Below are positions 1 to 7,128 of a stretch of 27,591 nt of DNA, in pieces (position 1 is the stretch's first letter; each line of letters begins with the position of its first letter). The stretch covers positions 1 to 27,591 of the forward strand of contig NZ_DIXC01000055.1 of the NCBI RefSeq assembly GCF_002435945.1. Reading direction: 5' to 3'. Source of the DNA: Mesotoga sp. UBA6090. Lineage in GTDB: Bacteria > Thermotogota > Thermotogae > Petrotogales > Kosmotogaceae. The notes under the pieces were generated by a model. The model had not been told where the DNA came from. It worked only from the letters and a program-made list of their open reading frames with translations, and ran no database searches. The position numbers and the translations under genes are program-made.

Positions 1-710
1 ACATAATTCAGGAAGGCCTGACTATGCAGCCATCCGGTCAGGGTCACCACTGGATAAGAGAGGTTCTTGTAAGACAGCTCGGTGGAACACCCTACAGCGC
101 AGACAACAGAACCGTTCTTTACTACCAGACTGCACCAGAGACTCTGAAGGTATATACCGATCTGATCACCAAGGACAAGGTCGGTTATCCCGGCTTCCTG
201 AACGACGACGTTACCGCTTTCAGATCTTTGAAAGCCGCAATGACGATCGATGGCTCTTTCAGGTTAGGAACTTTCAGACCTCTTGACAACCTTAACTGGG
301 GAGTTACGGAACTTCCGTCGATGAACGGCGTGAAGTCAAACTTCGCTTCTTTCTGGGCACACGCAATAACGACAAATGCGACCGGTGATAAGCTTGACGC
401 TTCGATCAAGTTCCTGAAGTTCATAACTTCCGAATATGCTCAAACACTCTGGCTTGAGCAGGTGGGAGAACTCCCCGCCAACCCGAACGTTGCGGCCGCT
501 TATTACGATCATCCTGAATTTGGGCCATTCCTCAAGGGTCTGGAGTACGCTCATGCGACGTTCTTTGTTGACGAGAGTGGCCAGCGACAGGTATTGATGG
601 ATGCCGTCGACAAGGTCTGGATACTGGGCATGGATCCTATTAAGGCTTTCGAAGAAGCAGCAGCAGAAGATCAAGCAATAATAGACGAATTCTGGTCAAG
701 AGTAGAGTAA
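1..710 (+). CDS. ABC importer solute-binding protein (family 1), 3' part only
   Basis: The reading frame is open from the left edge (codons begin at base 3), so the N-terminus and signal peptide lie outside the window. About 235 C-terminal residues are visible. They fit the C-lobe of MalE-type extracellular solute-binding proteins: an AAMTIDGSF segment (the usual 'aa-Met-x-x-Gly-Ser' strand lining the ligand cleft), a FITSEYAQTLW helix, GELPANPNV, and an amphipathic end (AFEEAAAEDQAIIDEFW) typical of the family. It would capture a sugar or small organic solute in the periplasm and hand it to the two permeases just downstream. A GC-rich hairpin follows the stop. The ligand cannot be read from the sequence. 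The neighbouring catabolic genes do not include a glycosidase, so the ligand may not be an ordinary oligosaccharide. Confidence 0.85.
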   Translation, partial: IIQEGLTMQPSGQGHHWIREVLVRQLGGTPYSADNRTVLYYQTAPETLKVYTDLITKDKVGYPGFLNDDVTAFRSLKAAMTIDGSFRLGTFRPLDNLNWGVTELPSMNGVKSNFASFWAHAITTNATGDKLDASIKFLKFITSEYAQTLWLEQVGELPANPNVAAAYYDHPEFGPFLKGLEYAHATFFVDESGQRQVLMDAVDKVWILGMDPIKAFEEAAAEDQAIIDEFWSRVE

Positions 711-722
711 TTTGAAGTGTGT

Positions 723-743
723 GGCCGTGGCGAGGCCACGGCC
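723..743 (+). promoter_or_regulatory. intercistronic hairpin after the solute-binding protein gene
   Basis: A perfect 9-bp GC-rich stem (GGCCGTGGC paired with GCCACGGCC, loop GAG) begins 12 bases after the binding-protein stop and ends 20 bases before the permease ATG. It is followed by ATTCTCTTT, a weak pyrimidine tract rather than a true U-run. Such hairpins between a binding-protein gene and its permease genes commonly protect the upstream message or cause partial termination, so that the binding protein is made in excess. That role is inferred. A structure of different sequence occupies the same position in the second importer operon of this window. Confidence 0.6.
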
Positions 744-763
744 ATTCTCTTTGGGGGTAAGAG

Positions 764-1651
764 ATGAAAATAAGTCAGAAAAGAATCGTTACTGCGTATG
801 TTTTCCTGGCTATTCCGCTCGTCTTCTATATAGTTGTCCGTTTCTATCCAATGATATATGCCTTCTGGCTGAGTTTCACAAACTGGAGGCTGATTTCGCC
901 AAAAAAGGACTTTGTCGGGTTCGATAATTTCGTCAAGCTTTTCAAAGACAAGGTATTCATTACTTCTCTCTGGAATACTATAAAATACGTGGCCTATGGG
1001 GTACCTCTTGTGATAGTCCTATCGCTATTTTTGGCCGCGACGCTGAACAAGGTTAGACATTTGCAATGGTTTTATCGTTTGCTCTACGTTATGCCCTACA
1101 TCACACCGCTAGTAGCAGTGAGCTGGGTTTGGAGATGGATCTACCAGCGACCGCCCGCGGGAGTGCTCAACAATATCCTTATGGCCTTCGGTCTCGATGC
1201 TCAACCCTTTCTGTCCAGCATGAACCAGTCTTTGCCGGCTATAGTTGTGACTACGGTGTGGGTGAACCTGGGATATTGCATTATTATCTATCTTGCCGGT
1301 CTGCAGACTATACCCCAAGAATATCAGGAGGCGGCCAAAATAGATGGGGCTACGTCAAGACAATCTTTCTTCAAAATTACCCTGCCGCTCCTTAACCCGA
1401 TAACAGTATTTCTCGTGGTTACACAGAGCATTACTTTTCTGAGGATTTTCACGCAGGTTTATAACATGACCGATCAGGGATCGGGAGGTCCACTGAATGC
1501 GACTAAACCCCTGGTGCTATATATATATCAAAAGGCCTTCAGATCTTTTGATATGGGTCTCGCTTCTAGCGCAACCGTGATACTTTTCATTCTAATAATG
1601 GGTATAACGCTGATTCAACTGCTGGTATTGAACAAGCGAGTCCAATACTGA
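764..1651 (+). CDS. ABC importer permease, MalF/UgpA type
   Basis: This is a 295-aa integral membrane protein with about six hydrophobic segments, starting with one at residues 9-30. The cytoplasmic coupling (EAA) loop reads EYQEAAKIDGATSRQSFF and is followed by KITLPLLNP, the signature of the binding-protein-dependent permease family that docks with the ATPase. The ATG at 764 has GGGGGT a few bases upstream. It forms a heterodimer with the next permease to carry the solute caught by the binding protein encoded at 1-710. No ATPase gene follows, which is common for CUT1-type importers that share one ATPase. The substrate is unknown. Confidence 0.93.
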   Translation: MKISQKRIVTAYVFLAIPLVFYIVVRFYPMIYAFWLSFTNWRLISPKKDFVGFDNFVKLFKDKVFITSLWNTIKYVAYGVPLVIVLSLFLAATLNKVRHLQWFYRLLYVMPYITPLVAVSWVWRWIYQRPPAGVLNNILMAFGLDAQPFLSSMNQSLPAIVVTTVWVNLGYCIIIYLAGLQTIPQEYQEAAKIDGATSRQSFFKITLPLLNPITVFLVVTQSITFLRIFTQVYNMTDQGSGGPLNATKPLVLYIYQKAFRSFDMGLASSATVILFILIMGITLIQLLVLNKRVQY

Positions 1652-1668
1652 TTGGTGGGTGGTTATGC

Positions 1669-2490
1669 ATGACTAGAGCATACAGGAAAACAAGTATATT
1701 TGCCTATATATTTCTAACGATCTTCGCTGTTGTGATGGTCTTTCCCTTTGTCTGGATGTTCTCTTCGTCTTTCAAGACATCAGAAGAGATCTATGAGATG
1801 TCATTGATACCGGATGAACCAACGATCGACAACTACGAATACATTTTCAACTACTCAATGTTTCCGAGGTGGTTCCTGAACAGCATGATTGTGGCTGTGG
1901 TAACAACTATTTCTGTTCTATTCTTTGATTCGCTGGTGGGTTATACACTCGCCAAGTACACTTTCCCGGGCAAGAACATCATATTCATACTCATTCTCAG
2001 CACACTCATGATTCCGACCGAGATGCTCGTTATTCCGTGGTATATCATGGTAAGGCAGTTGGGATGGATGGAGACCTATTGGAGCATAATGTTTCCTGGT
2101 ATGATCAGCGCGTTCGGAGTTTTCCTTATGAGACAGTTCATGTCGACGATACCGGATGACCTGATCGATGCCGCAAGAATTGATGGGGTCTCGGAATTCG
2201 GAATATTCATTAGAATTGTGATGCCTCTTGTCAAACCGGCGCTCGCAACGCTTGCGATCTTCAATTTCGTTGGCAACTGGAATGCATTTCTGTGGCCCCT
2301 CATTGTGGCGCAAACACCGAAAATGTATACACTTCCTGTCGGATTGTCTTACTTCTCGAGTGAGAACCTAACCAGGTGGGAGTTGATTATGACTGGCGCC
2401 GCCGTTTCGACTATTCCGCTGATAGTCTTCTTCATTATCTTCCAGAAGCAGATTGTGAAGGGAATCGCCATGTCGGGATTGAAGGGATGA
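1669..2490 (+). CDS. ABC importer permease, MalG/UgpE type
   Basis: A 273-aa membrane protein and the partner of the permease just upstream, from which it is separated by 17 bases. It has about six membrane segments, the first at residues 9-31 (the motif FPFVWMFSSSFK is typical of MalG-like proteins). The EAA loop reads DDLIDAARIDGVSEFGIF, followed by RIVMPLVKPALAT. The start at 1669 has GGTGGGTGG about 6 bases upstream. An ATG at 1665 is in another frame. The stop TGA at 2488-2490 lies a few bases before the next gene, so translation is probably coupled. It belongs to the same importer as the genes at 1-710 and 764-1651. Confidence 0.93.
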   Translation: MTRAYRKTSIFAYIFLTIFAVVMVFPFVWMFSSSFKTSEEIYEMSLIPDEPTIDNYEYIFNYSMFPRWFLNSMIVAVVTTISVLFFDSLVGYTLAKYTFPGKNIIFILILSTLMIPTEMLVIPWYIMVRQLGWMETYWSIMFPGMISAFGVFLMRQFMSTIPDDLIDAARIDGVSEFGIFIRIVMPLVKPALATLAIFNFVGNWNAFLWPLIVAQTPKMYTLPVGLSYFSSENLTRWELIMTGAAVSTIPLIVFFIIFQKQIVKGIAMSGLKG

Positions 2491-2495
2491 TAGAT

Positions 2496-3377
2496 ATGCG
2501 AATAATAGATTCTCACGTTCATTTTCCTTCTCCAGATCTCTTGGGAAGGCCCAAGGGTGATGTTCACCCATGGGTCAAGCAAGAACAAGCTCGCTGGAGA
2601 AAGGCACGGCAGTTCGATGGGGCCGAACCCGCTGTTTCTCAGGATGAAATGGTAGAGAGATGGTACAGAGAGACGATTAAGCACGATATCTCGGTGGTTT
2701 TCGTAACTTCCGGCGGGAACGAGGCCATGTCGGAGATAGTTAAGGCCCATCCCGACAGGTTCTATGGCTATGCTCATCATGATCCTTCCCTGGAAGATGC
2801 ACCCGAATTGCTGGAGAAGGCAATTGAGGAGCAGGGGCTGAAAGGGTACAAAATACTTGGACCGGGTGTTGATAAGCCTCTTGACAGCAAGGATCTTTAT
2901 CCGGTCTGGGAGGTCGCCCAGCGAGAGAATATTCCAGTATTGATTCATTTTGGTATTATGGGCTCTGCCGGGGGGATCGCCAACCATGTGAATATAAACC
3001 CGCTGATAATACATGATGTGGCAAAGAGATTTCCCAACATGAAGATAATCGTTCCTCATTTCGGTTGCGGATATATCTTTGAAACGCTGAATCTCTGCTG
3101 GGCCTGTCCCAACGTATATATCGACACAAGCGGATCCAACCAGTGGATGAGATGGATGCCTTACGAAGTGAACCTTGAGATGCTTTTCAGAAAGTACAGA
3201 GAGACTATAGGACCGGAAAGAATACTCTTCGGAACCGATTCAAGCTATTTTCCGAGAGGTTACGCAAAGTCCTATTTCGATGAGCAGTTCAAAGCCATGA
3301 TCAACGTCGGCTATTCCGACGATGAAATTGAAAGGGTAGTCTACGGGAATATCGACGACCTTCTGAACGGGAGGTAA
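2496..3377 (+). CDS. amidohydrolase-2 family metal-dependent hydrolase/decarboxylase
   Basis: A 293-aa protein of the amidohydrolase_2 (PF04909-type) TIM-barrel family. Visible metal and active-site residues are H7 and H9 (IIDSHVHFP), H151 (PVLIHFGI), H188 (IVPHFGCG) and D248 (ILFGTDSSYFP), in the order expected for the family. I chose the ATG at 2496 because GAAGGG lies about 9 bases upstream. An ATG at 2487 is too close to that site, and the frame is open further upstream only inside the permease gene. Relatives hydrolyse amide or lactone bonds or decarboxylate aromatic or oxo acids, so the reaction cannot be fixed. Its place between an importer and a fumarate-forming lyase suggests it acts early on the imported compound. 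Confidence 0.88.
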   Translation: MRIIDSHVHFPSPDLLGRPKGDVHPWVKQEQARWRKARQFDGAEPAVSQDEMVERWYRETIKHDISVVFVTSGGNEAMSEIVKAHPDRFYGYAHHDPSLEDAPELLEKAIEEQGLKGYKILGPGVDKPLDSKDLYPVWEVAQRENIPVLIHFGIMGSAGGIANHVNINPLIIHDVAKRFPNMKIIVPHFGCGYIFETLNLCWACPNVYIDTSGSNQWMRWMPYEVNLEMLFRKYRETIGPERILFGTDSSYFPRGYAKSYFDEQFKAMINVGYSDDEIERVVYGNIDDLLNGR

Positions 3378-3378
3378 T

Positions 3379-4815
3379 ATGGGATTCTCTCCGATATACG
3401 TGAAGCACGTGCTTGCAAAATCCTACAAACACTGGGCGGCAGCCTTTCTGAATGAGTTCAAGCAACAGAACAGGGCTCATCTGGTCATGCTCGCACGTCA
3501 AGGGATAATCGATTCGGAAACCGCAACGGCACTGAAGAAATCCATGAGCGAACTCGACTCTACTCTTGAAATACCAGAAGAGTTCCCTGCCGGTGTCGAG
3601 GATCTCTTCTTCTACTACGAGAAACAGCTTGGAAACCTTCTAGGGGAAAAGGCCGGATCGCTCCACACGGCCAGAAGCAGGAACGACATGGACACAACGG
3701 TCTTCCGATTGTACGTAAGAAAGCTGATGATTTCCCTCATTGAGCAGATGCTGAAGCTGGCCGGAGCCTTGATCGAGAAGATCAAAGGATCTGAAGATCA
3801 ACTCCTGGTTCTGTACACCCACGGGCAACCTGCACAGGCGTCGACTCTCGCACACTATCTCTCCTCTTTCATGCTCGAATTTCTAGAAGGCCTCGAAGGG
3901 CTGAACGCATCCCTCAGAGTAGTTAACCAGTGCCCTCTTGGAGCCGCGGCGATTACTACGACCGGTTTCGACATTGACAGGCAGCTGGTCTCGGATCTCC
4001 TTGGGTTCGAAAAGCCGGTGCCTAACTCCTACCAGGCTATTGTCACCTCCCACTGGCTCACTTATCCTTCGATGTGGTTCAAGAGTATTCTCAACGATAT
4101 AACGCGCCTCATGGCAGACATGGGACACAAAGCCTCCTGTGAAGTCGGAATGCTAAGCTTTCCAGATGAACTAGTGCAGGTTTCCAGCATAATGCCACAG
4201 AAAAGAAATCCTGTCATTATCGAGCATATAAGGATCCAGTCAGGAATGGCCGCCGGTGACTTCCAGAGCCTGATAGATCTCTTCCACAACGTGCCTTACC
4301 AGGACGTGAACGAAGTGGCCGACGCACCGGTTACAAACTTCACCAGGGGCTGTGAAACGCTGTCGGGCCTGCTGGAATTGCTGCAAGAGATGCTCCTGAA
4401 AGTCTCCGTAGATGAGCAGAGGGTGGATGAGATCGCGCTCTCTACCGGTGCCACAACAACAGAACTCGCCGATGAGCTGGTAAGAAGGGAAGGGATCTCT
4501 TTCAGAACCGCTCACGGCGTGACTAGCGCCTTTGTGAAGTCGGGATACTCTCTTGAAGCTCTTCGCCGAAGGTTCCTTGAACTGGTGGGAAGGGCCTTGA
4601 AAATGGACGATCAGGAGCTGGAGACAGTTCTCTCTCCGCGACATTTCGTTCAAACTCGGAGCGTTCCCGGAGGACCTTCGATTTCCGGGATGGAGAGTGT
4701 TGTAGATTTGATGGAAGAAAACTTGAAACTGATTACTCACTCACTGGAGGGGCTCACTAAGAAAGTAGTTGAGAGCGAGGAATGTCTATCTAAGGAGTTC
4801 AACAGCCTGGGTTGA
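3379..4815 (+). CDS. argininosuccinate-lyase-like enzyme (aspartase/fumarase superfamily)
   Basis: A 478-aa member of the argininosuccinate lyase branch of the aspartase/fumarase superfamily. Visible motifs are LHTARSRND (95-103; HTGRSRND in true ArgH), THGQPAQ (148-154), CPLGAAAITTTGFDIDR (185-201) and the mobile catalytic loop SSIMPQKRNP (269-278), so the catalytic serine region is intact. Family enzymes eliminate fumarate from a succinyl adduct such as argininosuccinate, or from related aminopolycarboxylates such as EDDS. GGGAGG overlapping the end of the amidohydrolase gene serves the ATG at 3379, one base after that gene's stop. There is no arginine-biosynthesis gene nearby and the fumarase subunits follow directly, so a catabolic role releasing fumarate is more likely than arginine synthesis. 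The real substrate is unknown. Confidence 0.88.
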   Translation: MGFSPIYVKHVLAKSYKHWAAAFLNEFKQQNRAHLVMLARQGIIDSETATALKKSMSELDSTLEIPEEFPAGVEDLFFYYEKQLGNLLGEKAGSLHTARSRNDMDTTVFRLYVRKLMISLIEQMLKLAGALIEKIKGSEDQLLVLYTHGQPAQASTLAHYLSSFMLEFLEGLEGLNASLRVVNQCPLGAAAITTTGFDIDRQLVSDLLGFEKPVPNSYQAIVTSHWLTYPSMWFKSILNDITRLMADMGHKASCEVGMLSFPDELVQVSSIMPQKRNPVIIEHIRIQSGMAAGDFQSLIDLFHNVPYQDVNEVADAPVTNFTRGCETLSGLLELLQEMLLKVSVDEQRVDEIALSTGATTTELADELVRREGISFRTAHGVTSAFVKSGYSLEALRRRFLELVGRALKMDDQELETVLSPRHFVQTRSVPGGPSISGMESVVDLMEENLKLITHSLEGLTKKVVESEECLSKEFNSLG

Positions 4816-4826
4816 GGGGTGGGACT

Positions 4827-5645
4827 TTGATTTCGGCGGAAAGAATAATCAGAAGCCTTGAAGAGGCAATTTCGAAGGCGAACACGGAGATGGACCCGAA
4901 GATCGTGGAACTGCTCGATCTCTATGACGGACCTTTCTCAAGCGTGTTGAGAGAAAACGCGGCCGTGGCAAAAGACACTGGACTCCCTATCTGTCAGGAT
5001 ACGGGATTTCTCGAGTTCTTCGTCTTTCAGGGAAACGAAGTTGCTCTTGAAGAGCCAATAATAGAAACACTGAATTCGGCAGTGAAAAATGTATACACAG
5101 ATAGCCCCTTCAGGTACTCCATTGTGTCCGATCCCCTTATGAAAAGGGAAAATACCGGAGACAACACGCCGGTCATATGCCATCTCTTTCCGACGAGGGG
5201 AGATGAGTTAGAAATCCGTTTCCTTGTTAAAGGAGGCGGCAGTGAGAATCTTTCCCGGCTTTTTATGTTGAATCCCTCCGCAACAGTGGACGAACTGGTC
5301 TGCACGGTTGTCGAGTCTCTTAGGGAGAGTGCGGCCAGAGGGTGCCCGCCGTTGAAGGTAGGCATAGGGATCGGAGGTAGTTCCGACAAGGCAATGATAC
5401 TTGCTAAGCTTGCGCTTACCAGATCCTTCTATGAGAGGCATCAGGATAAGGACTACGCGGCTCTTGAAGAAAGAATACTGAGAGAAATCAACGATTTGAA
5501 GATAGGTTATCAGGGTCTGGGAACAGGGATAACGGCATACTCGGTGCACATTGAAACGTATCCGACGCATATCGCCACAATGCCGGTAGGACTCGCGACG
5601 GACTGCTATATCGCCAGAAAGGGGAGAGTAGTCTTTGAAGATTGA
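4827..5645 (+). CDS. class I fumarase / L(+)-tartrate dehydratase, alpha subunit
   Basis: A 272-aa protein matching the N-terminal [4Fe-4S] domain of class I fumarases. The three candidate cluster cysteines are C56 (PICQDTG), C173 (RGCPPLKVGIGIGG) and C260 (TDCYIARKG). GDNTPVICH and GIGIGGSSDKAMILAK are family motifs. I prefer the TTG at 4827, which has GAGGGGTGG ending 3-7 bases upstream. The in-frame TTG at 4812, overlapping the lyase stop, has no ribosome binding site. Together with the next gene it would hydrate fumarate to malate in the cytoplasm. Tartrate dehydratase cannot be excluded from sequence alone, but the fumarate-releasing lyase upstream favours fumarase. The cluster is oxygen-sensitive, which suits an anaerobe. 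Confidence 0.9.
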   Translation: MISAERIIRSLEEAISKANTEMDPKIVELLDLYDGPFSSVLRENAAVAKDTGLPICQDTGFLEFFVFQGNEVALEEPIIETLNSAVKNVYTDSPFRYSIVSDPLMKRENTGDNTPVICHLFPTRGDELEIRFLVKGGGSENLSRLFMLNPSATVDELVCTVVESLRESAARGCPPLKVGIGIGGSSDKAMILAKLALTRSFYERHQDKDYAALEERILREINDLKIGYQGLGTGITAYSVHIETYPTHIATMPVGLATDCYIARKGRVVFED

Positions 5646-6129
5646 AGAGTTGCGCGTAGGCGACGAGCTCCTTTATTCAGGCGAGTTTCTCATCATGAGA
5701 GATGCCGCACAGAAGTGCTTGAAGAAGATGCTCGAAGAACGTAAAGAGCTGCCGGTTTCTCTTGACGGGGCGATAATCTTTTACGCGGGACCGGCCAAAC
5801 CGACGAAGGACTCCTTCGGGGCTATCGGTCCTACAACTTCGAACAGGATGGACTCATTTCTTGAGATGCTTTTTATTAAAGGTGTTCTGGCAACGGTAGG
5901 AAAGGGGAAGAGGGGCAAGCAGGCTGTATCGCTCTGCAAAGAGTACGGCAGGGTTTATTTCCTGGCTCCCAGTGGCGCCGCTGCCGCGCTGGCCGGGAGG
6001 ATCTCCGAAATGACGACTCTGGCTTTCGAAGATCTCGGCACGGAAGCAATATTCAAGGTTCAGGTGAAAGACTTCCCGCTCTACGTCGCGATCGATTCCC
6101 TTGGAAACGATGTTTTCATCAATGAATAG
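5635..6129 (+). CDS. class I fumarase / L(+)-tartrate dehydratase, beta subunit
   Basis: A 164-aa protein equal to the C-terminal domain of one-chain class I fumarases such as E. coli FumA/FumB. Family motifs are the LRVGDELLYSG start, MRDAAQ (21-26), FYAGPAKP (49-56), IGPTTSNRMD (64-73) and GKGKRG (89-94), the last two lining the substrate site. The gene starts at TTG 5635, overlapping the alpha-subunit gene by 11 bases, with GGGGAG at 5621-5626 as ribosome binding site. TTG starts on both subunits suggest matched, coupled translation. It is the last gene of the operon and is followed by a repeat-rich region with no strong terminator. Confidence 0.92.
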   Translation: MKIEELRVGDELLYSGEFLIMRDAAQKCLKKMLEERKELPVSLDGAIIFYAGPAKPTKDSFGAIGPTTSNRMDSFLEMLFIKGVLATVGKGKRGKQAVSLCKEYGRVYFLAPSGAAAALAGRISEMTTLAFEDLGTEAIFKVQVKDFPLYVAIDSLGNDVFINE

Positions 6130-6329
6130 AGGATCATTACTCTCAATACTGCTGCAACAGCACGCCTGCGACAGCCAATTTACGCTCGGGAGCAAATGAA
6201 GCCTTGTACTACGCCTCCCGAGAAGGTCTTCTCAGCACAGCACCCTGCCGAAAGCAGCAATTCATGGCATTATGGTTCATACAAAAGCCGTTGTCCGTTG
6301 ACCGTCCAAGAGCAAGGACCCGTCCTTCG

Positions 6330-6370
6330 AAAGAGCAGTTGCAAGTTGTCAGTTCCAAGTTGCAAGCCCT
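6330..6370 (-). repeat. inverted copy of the ACTTGCAACT dispersed repeat
   Basis: On the minus strand this reads GCTTGCAACTTGGAACTG, then ACAACTTGCAACTGCTCTTT. It is the same core (CAACTTG, GGAACT, ACTTGCAACT, then GCTCTT) found on the plus strand at 6965-7062 and 26318-26429. The three copies share order and spacing of these short words, though not full identity, so they look like diverged members of one family. No coding content is seen. Confidence 0.6.
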
Positions 6371-6398
6371 AAAGTAAAGAAACGCCAAAAGTCGTCAT

Positions 6399-6413
6399 CT
6401 GAACTCGATTCAG
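6399..6413. repeat. small palindromic element CTGAA-CTCGA-TTCAG
   Basis: A 5-bp inverted repeat within CGTCATCTGAACTCGATTCAG. The wording resembles the GTCATCCTGA...TCAGGATC hairpins spread through many bacterial genomes, and the 6605-6630 hairpin nearby is a closer example. Resemblance to that wider group is from memory and unverified. Confidence 0.35.
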
Positions 6414-6508
6414 CATCTCGCTCCTTCAATGAGACGAGTCGAGAAAGAGCATTGTCGAGAGTTCGCTGCGCTCACGAGAAGACGAGATTGATTATCGTTG
6501 TCCGTTAT

Positions 6509-6530
6509 CGGGATCATGAACCAGATCCCG
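6509..6530. repeat. hairpin CGGGATC / GATCCCG
   Basis: A perfect 7-bp inverted repeat (6509-6515 with 6524-6530) around an 8-base loop. There is no U-tract on either side, so it does not look like a terminator. It is one of several GATC-containing hairpins in this repeat block. Confidence 0.5.
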
Positions 6531-6570
6531 TATAGGAACACTACGGAATGACAAAGCAAGTGGATTTAGC

Positions 6571-6588
6571 GGCAGGCTCAACGGGATG
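6571..6588 (+). repeat. 18-bp direct repeat, copy 1
   Basis: GGCAGGCTCAACGGGATG occurs here and again, identical, at 6764-6781, 193 bases apart. The flanks differ after the repeat, which fits fragments of an older element rather than a recent tandem duplication. Confidence 0.7.
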
Positions 6589-6604
6589 CCAACCCCTTCA
6601 CGTC

Positions 6605-6630
6605 ATCCTGACAATGCTCTTGGTCAGGAT
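6605..6630. repeat. hairpin ATCCTGAC / GTCAGGAT
   Basis: A perfect 8-bp inverted repeat (6605-6612 with 6623-6630) with a 10-base loop, sitting in CGTCATCCTGAC. It resembles the small dispersed GTCATCCTGA hairpins known from many bacterial intergenic regions. That kinship is recalled, not checked. Confidence 0.55.
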
Positions 6631-6763
6631 CAGGGCTTTGGTCTTGACGAAGGACGGGCCGTGATCTGGGACGGACAACGAAGGACGGGTCTTCAAGCGA
6701 TCAGCGACCAGCGGTTCTCAAATACGGGATCCCGATCAGTACCCCCAAACAGGGGCATATTGG

Positions 6764-6781
6764 GGCAGGCTCAACGGGATG
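6764..6781 (+). repeat. 18-bp direct repeat, copy 2
   Basis: This is the second identical copy of the 18-mer seen at 6571-6588, on the same strand. Confidence 0.7.
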
Positions 6782-6964
6782 ACCAAGGAGGAGAGTCGAG
6801 ATTATGTCTCTGCTTCACAGCGATCAGCGGGTCCTTGATTTTAAGCGTACAGCGGATCTAGGAACGAAGAACAGGTCCTCGCTCTGGAACGAATAACAGG
6901 TTTCCCTCGGCAAACGGATAACCGCTCAACGGCGAACCAATTTCTGTTGTTCTTCCGACCTCCA

Positions 6965-7062
6965 CCCGTACCCCCAACCCCGGTTCTTGTTCTTCTTACA
7001 ACTCACAACTTGTAACTTGCAACTAATTCTTTGCTCTTGACCAACCACCAACCACGGCTCTT
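6965..7062 (+). repeat. dispersed pyrimidine-rich repeat, copy A
   Basis: The order of words is TACCCCCAACC, CGGTTCT, CTTACAACT, CAACTTG, ACTTGCAACT, TTGCTCTT and CCAACCACCAACCACGG. The same order recurs at 26330-26429, and a shorter inverted copy lies at 6330-6370. It lies about 65 bases beyond the stop of the GH38 gene at 7129-9789. It has no coding signal. Confidence 0.65.
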
Positions 7063-7128
7063 AGCGTACCAGTATGGTTCACACTCTTGGTAGCCGGTTG
7101 ACATTCCGGGCGAATGTACTTCACTTGT

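Larger units (their letters stand above)
6130..7128. other. 1-kb repeat-rich region without a gene
   Basis: About 1 kb separates the convergent ends of the fumarase operon (+) and the GH38 operon (-). No frame here has a ribosome binding site together with protein-like composition. The longest open stretch (6586-6861) is built from the repeats. Just after the fumarase operon there is an 8-bp stem (CTCGGGAG 6185-6192 with CTCCCGAG 6215-6222), and at the other end a 6-bp stem (7101-7106 with 7112-7117). Neither has a U-run, so termination is uncertain on both sides. The rest is a mosaic of short direct and inverted repeats listed separately. CGAAGGACGGG occurs at 6648 and 6679 and inverted at 6319-6329. 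Confidence 0.75.

Noticed and set aside
2349..3059. A 236-codon open frame on the minus strand across the permease and amidohydrolase genes
   Set aside because: Both plus-strand genes have clear family motifs here. The antisense frame has no ribosome binding site and no recognisable protein pattern.
3379..4815. Arginine-biosynthesis argH
   Set aside because: No argG or other arginine gene is near, motif changes are present, and the gene is coupled to fumarase subunits behind an importer. It remains possible but less likely.
6185..6222. Rho-independent terminator after the fumarase operon
   Set aside because: The 8-bp stem has a 22-base loop and no U-run, so it does not meet the usual pattern.
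6586..6861. A 91-codon open frame in the repeat region
   Set aside because: It is made almost wholly of the direct repeats and hairpins, has no ribosome binding site, and its composition is unlike the genes nearby.
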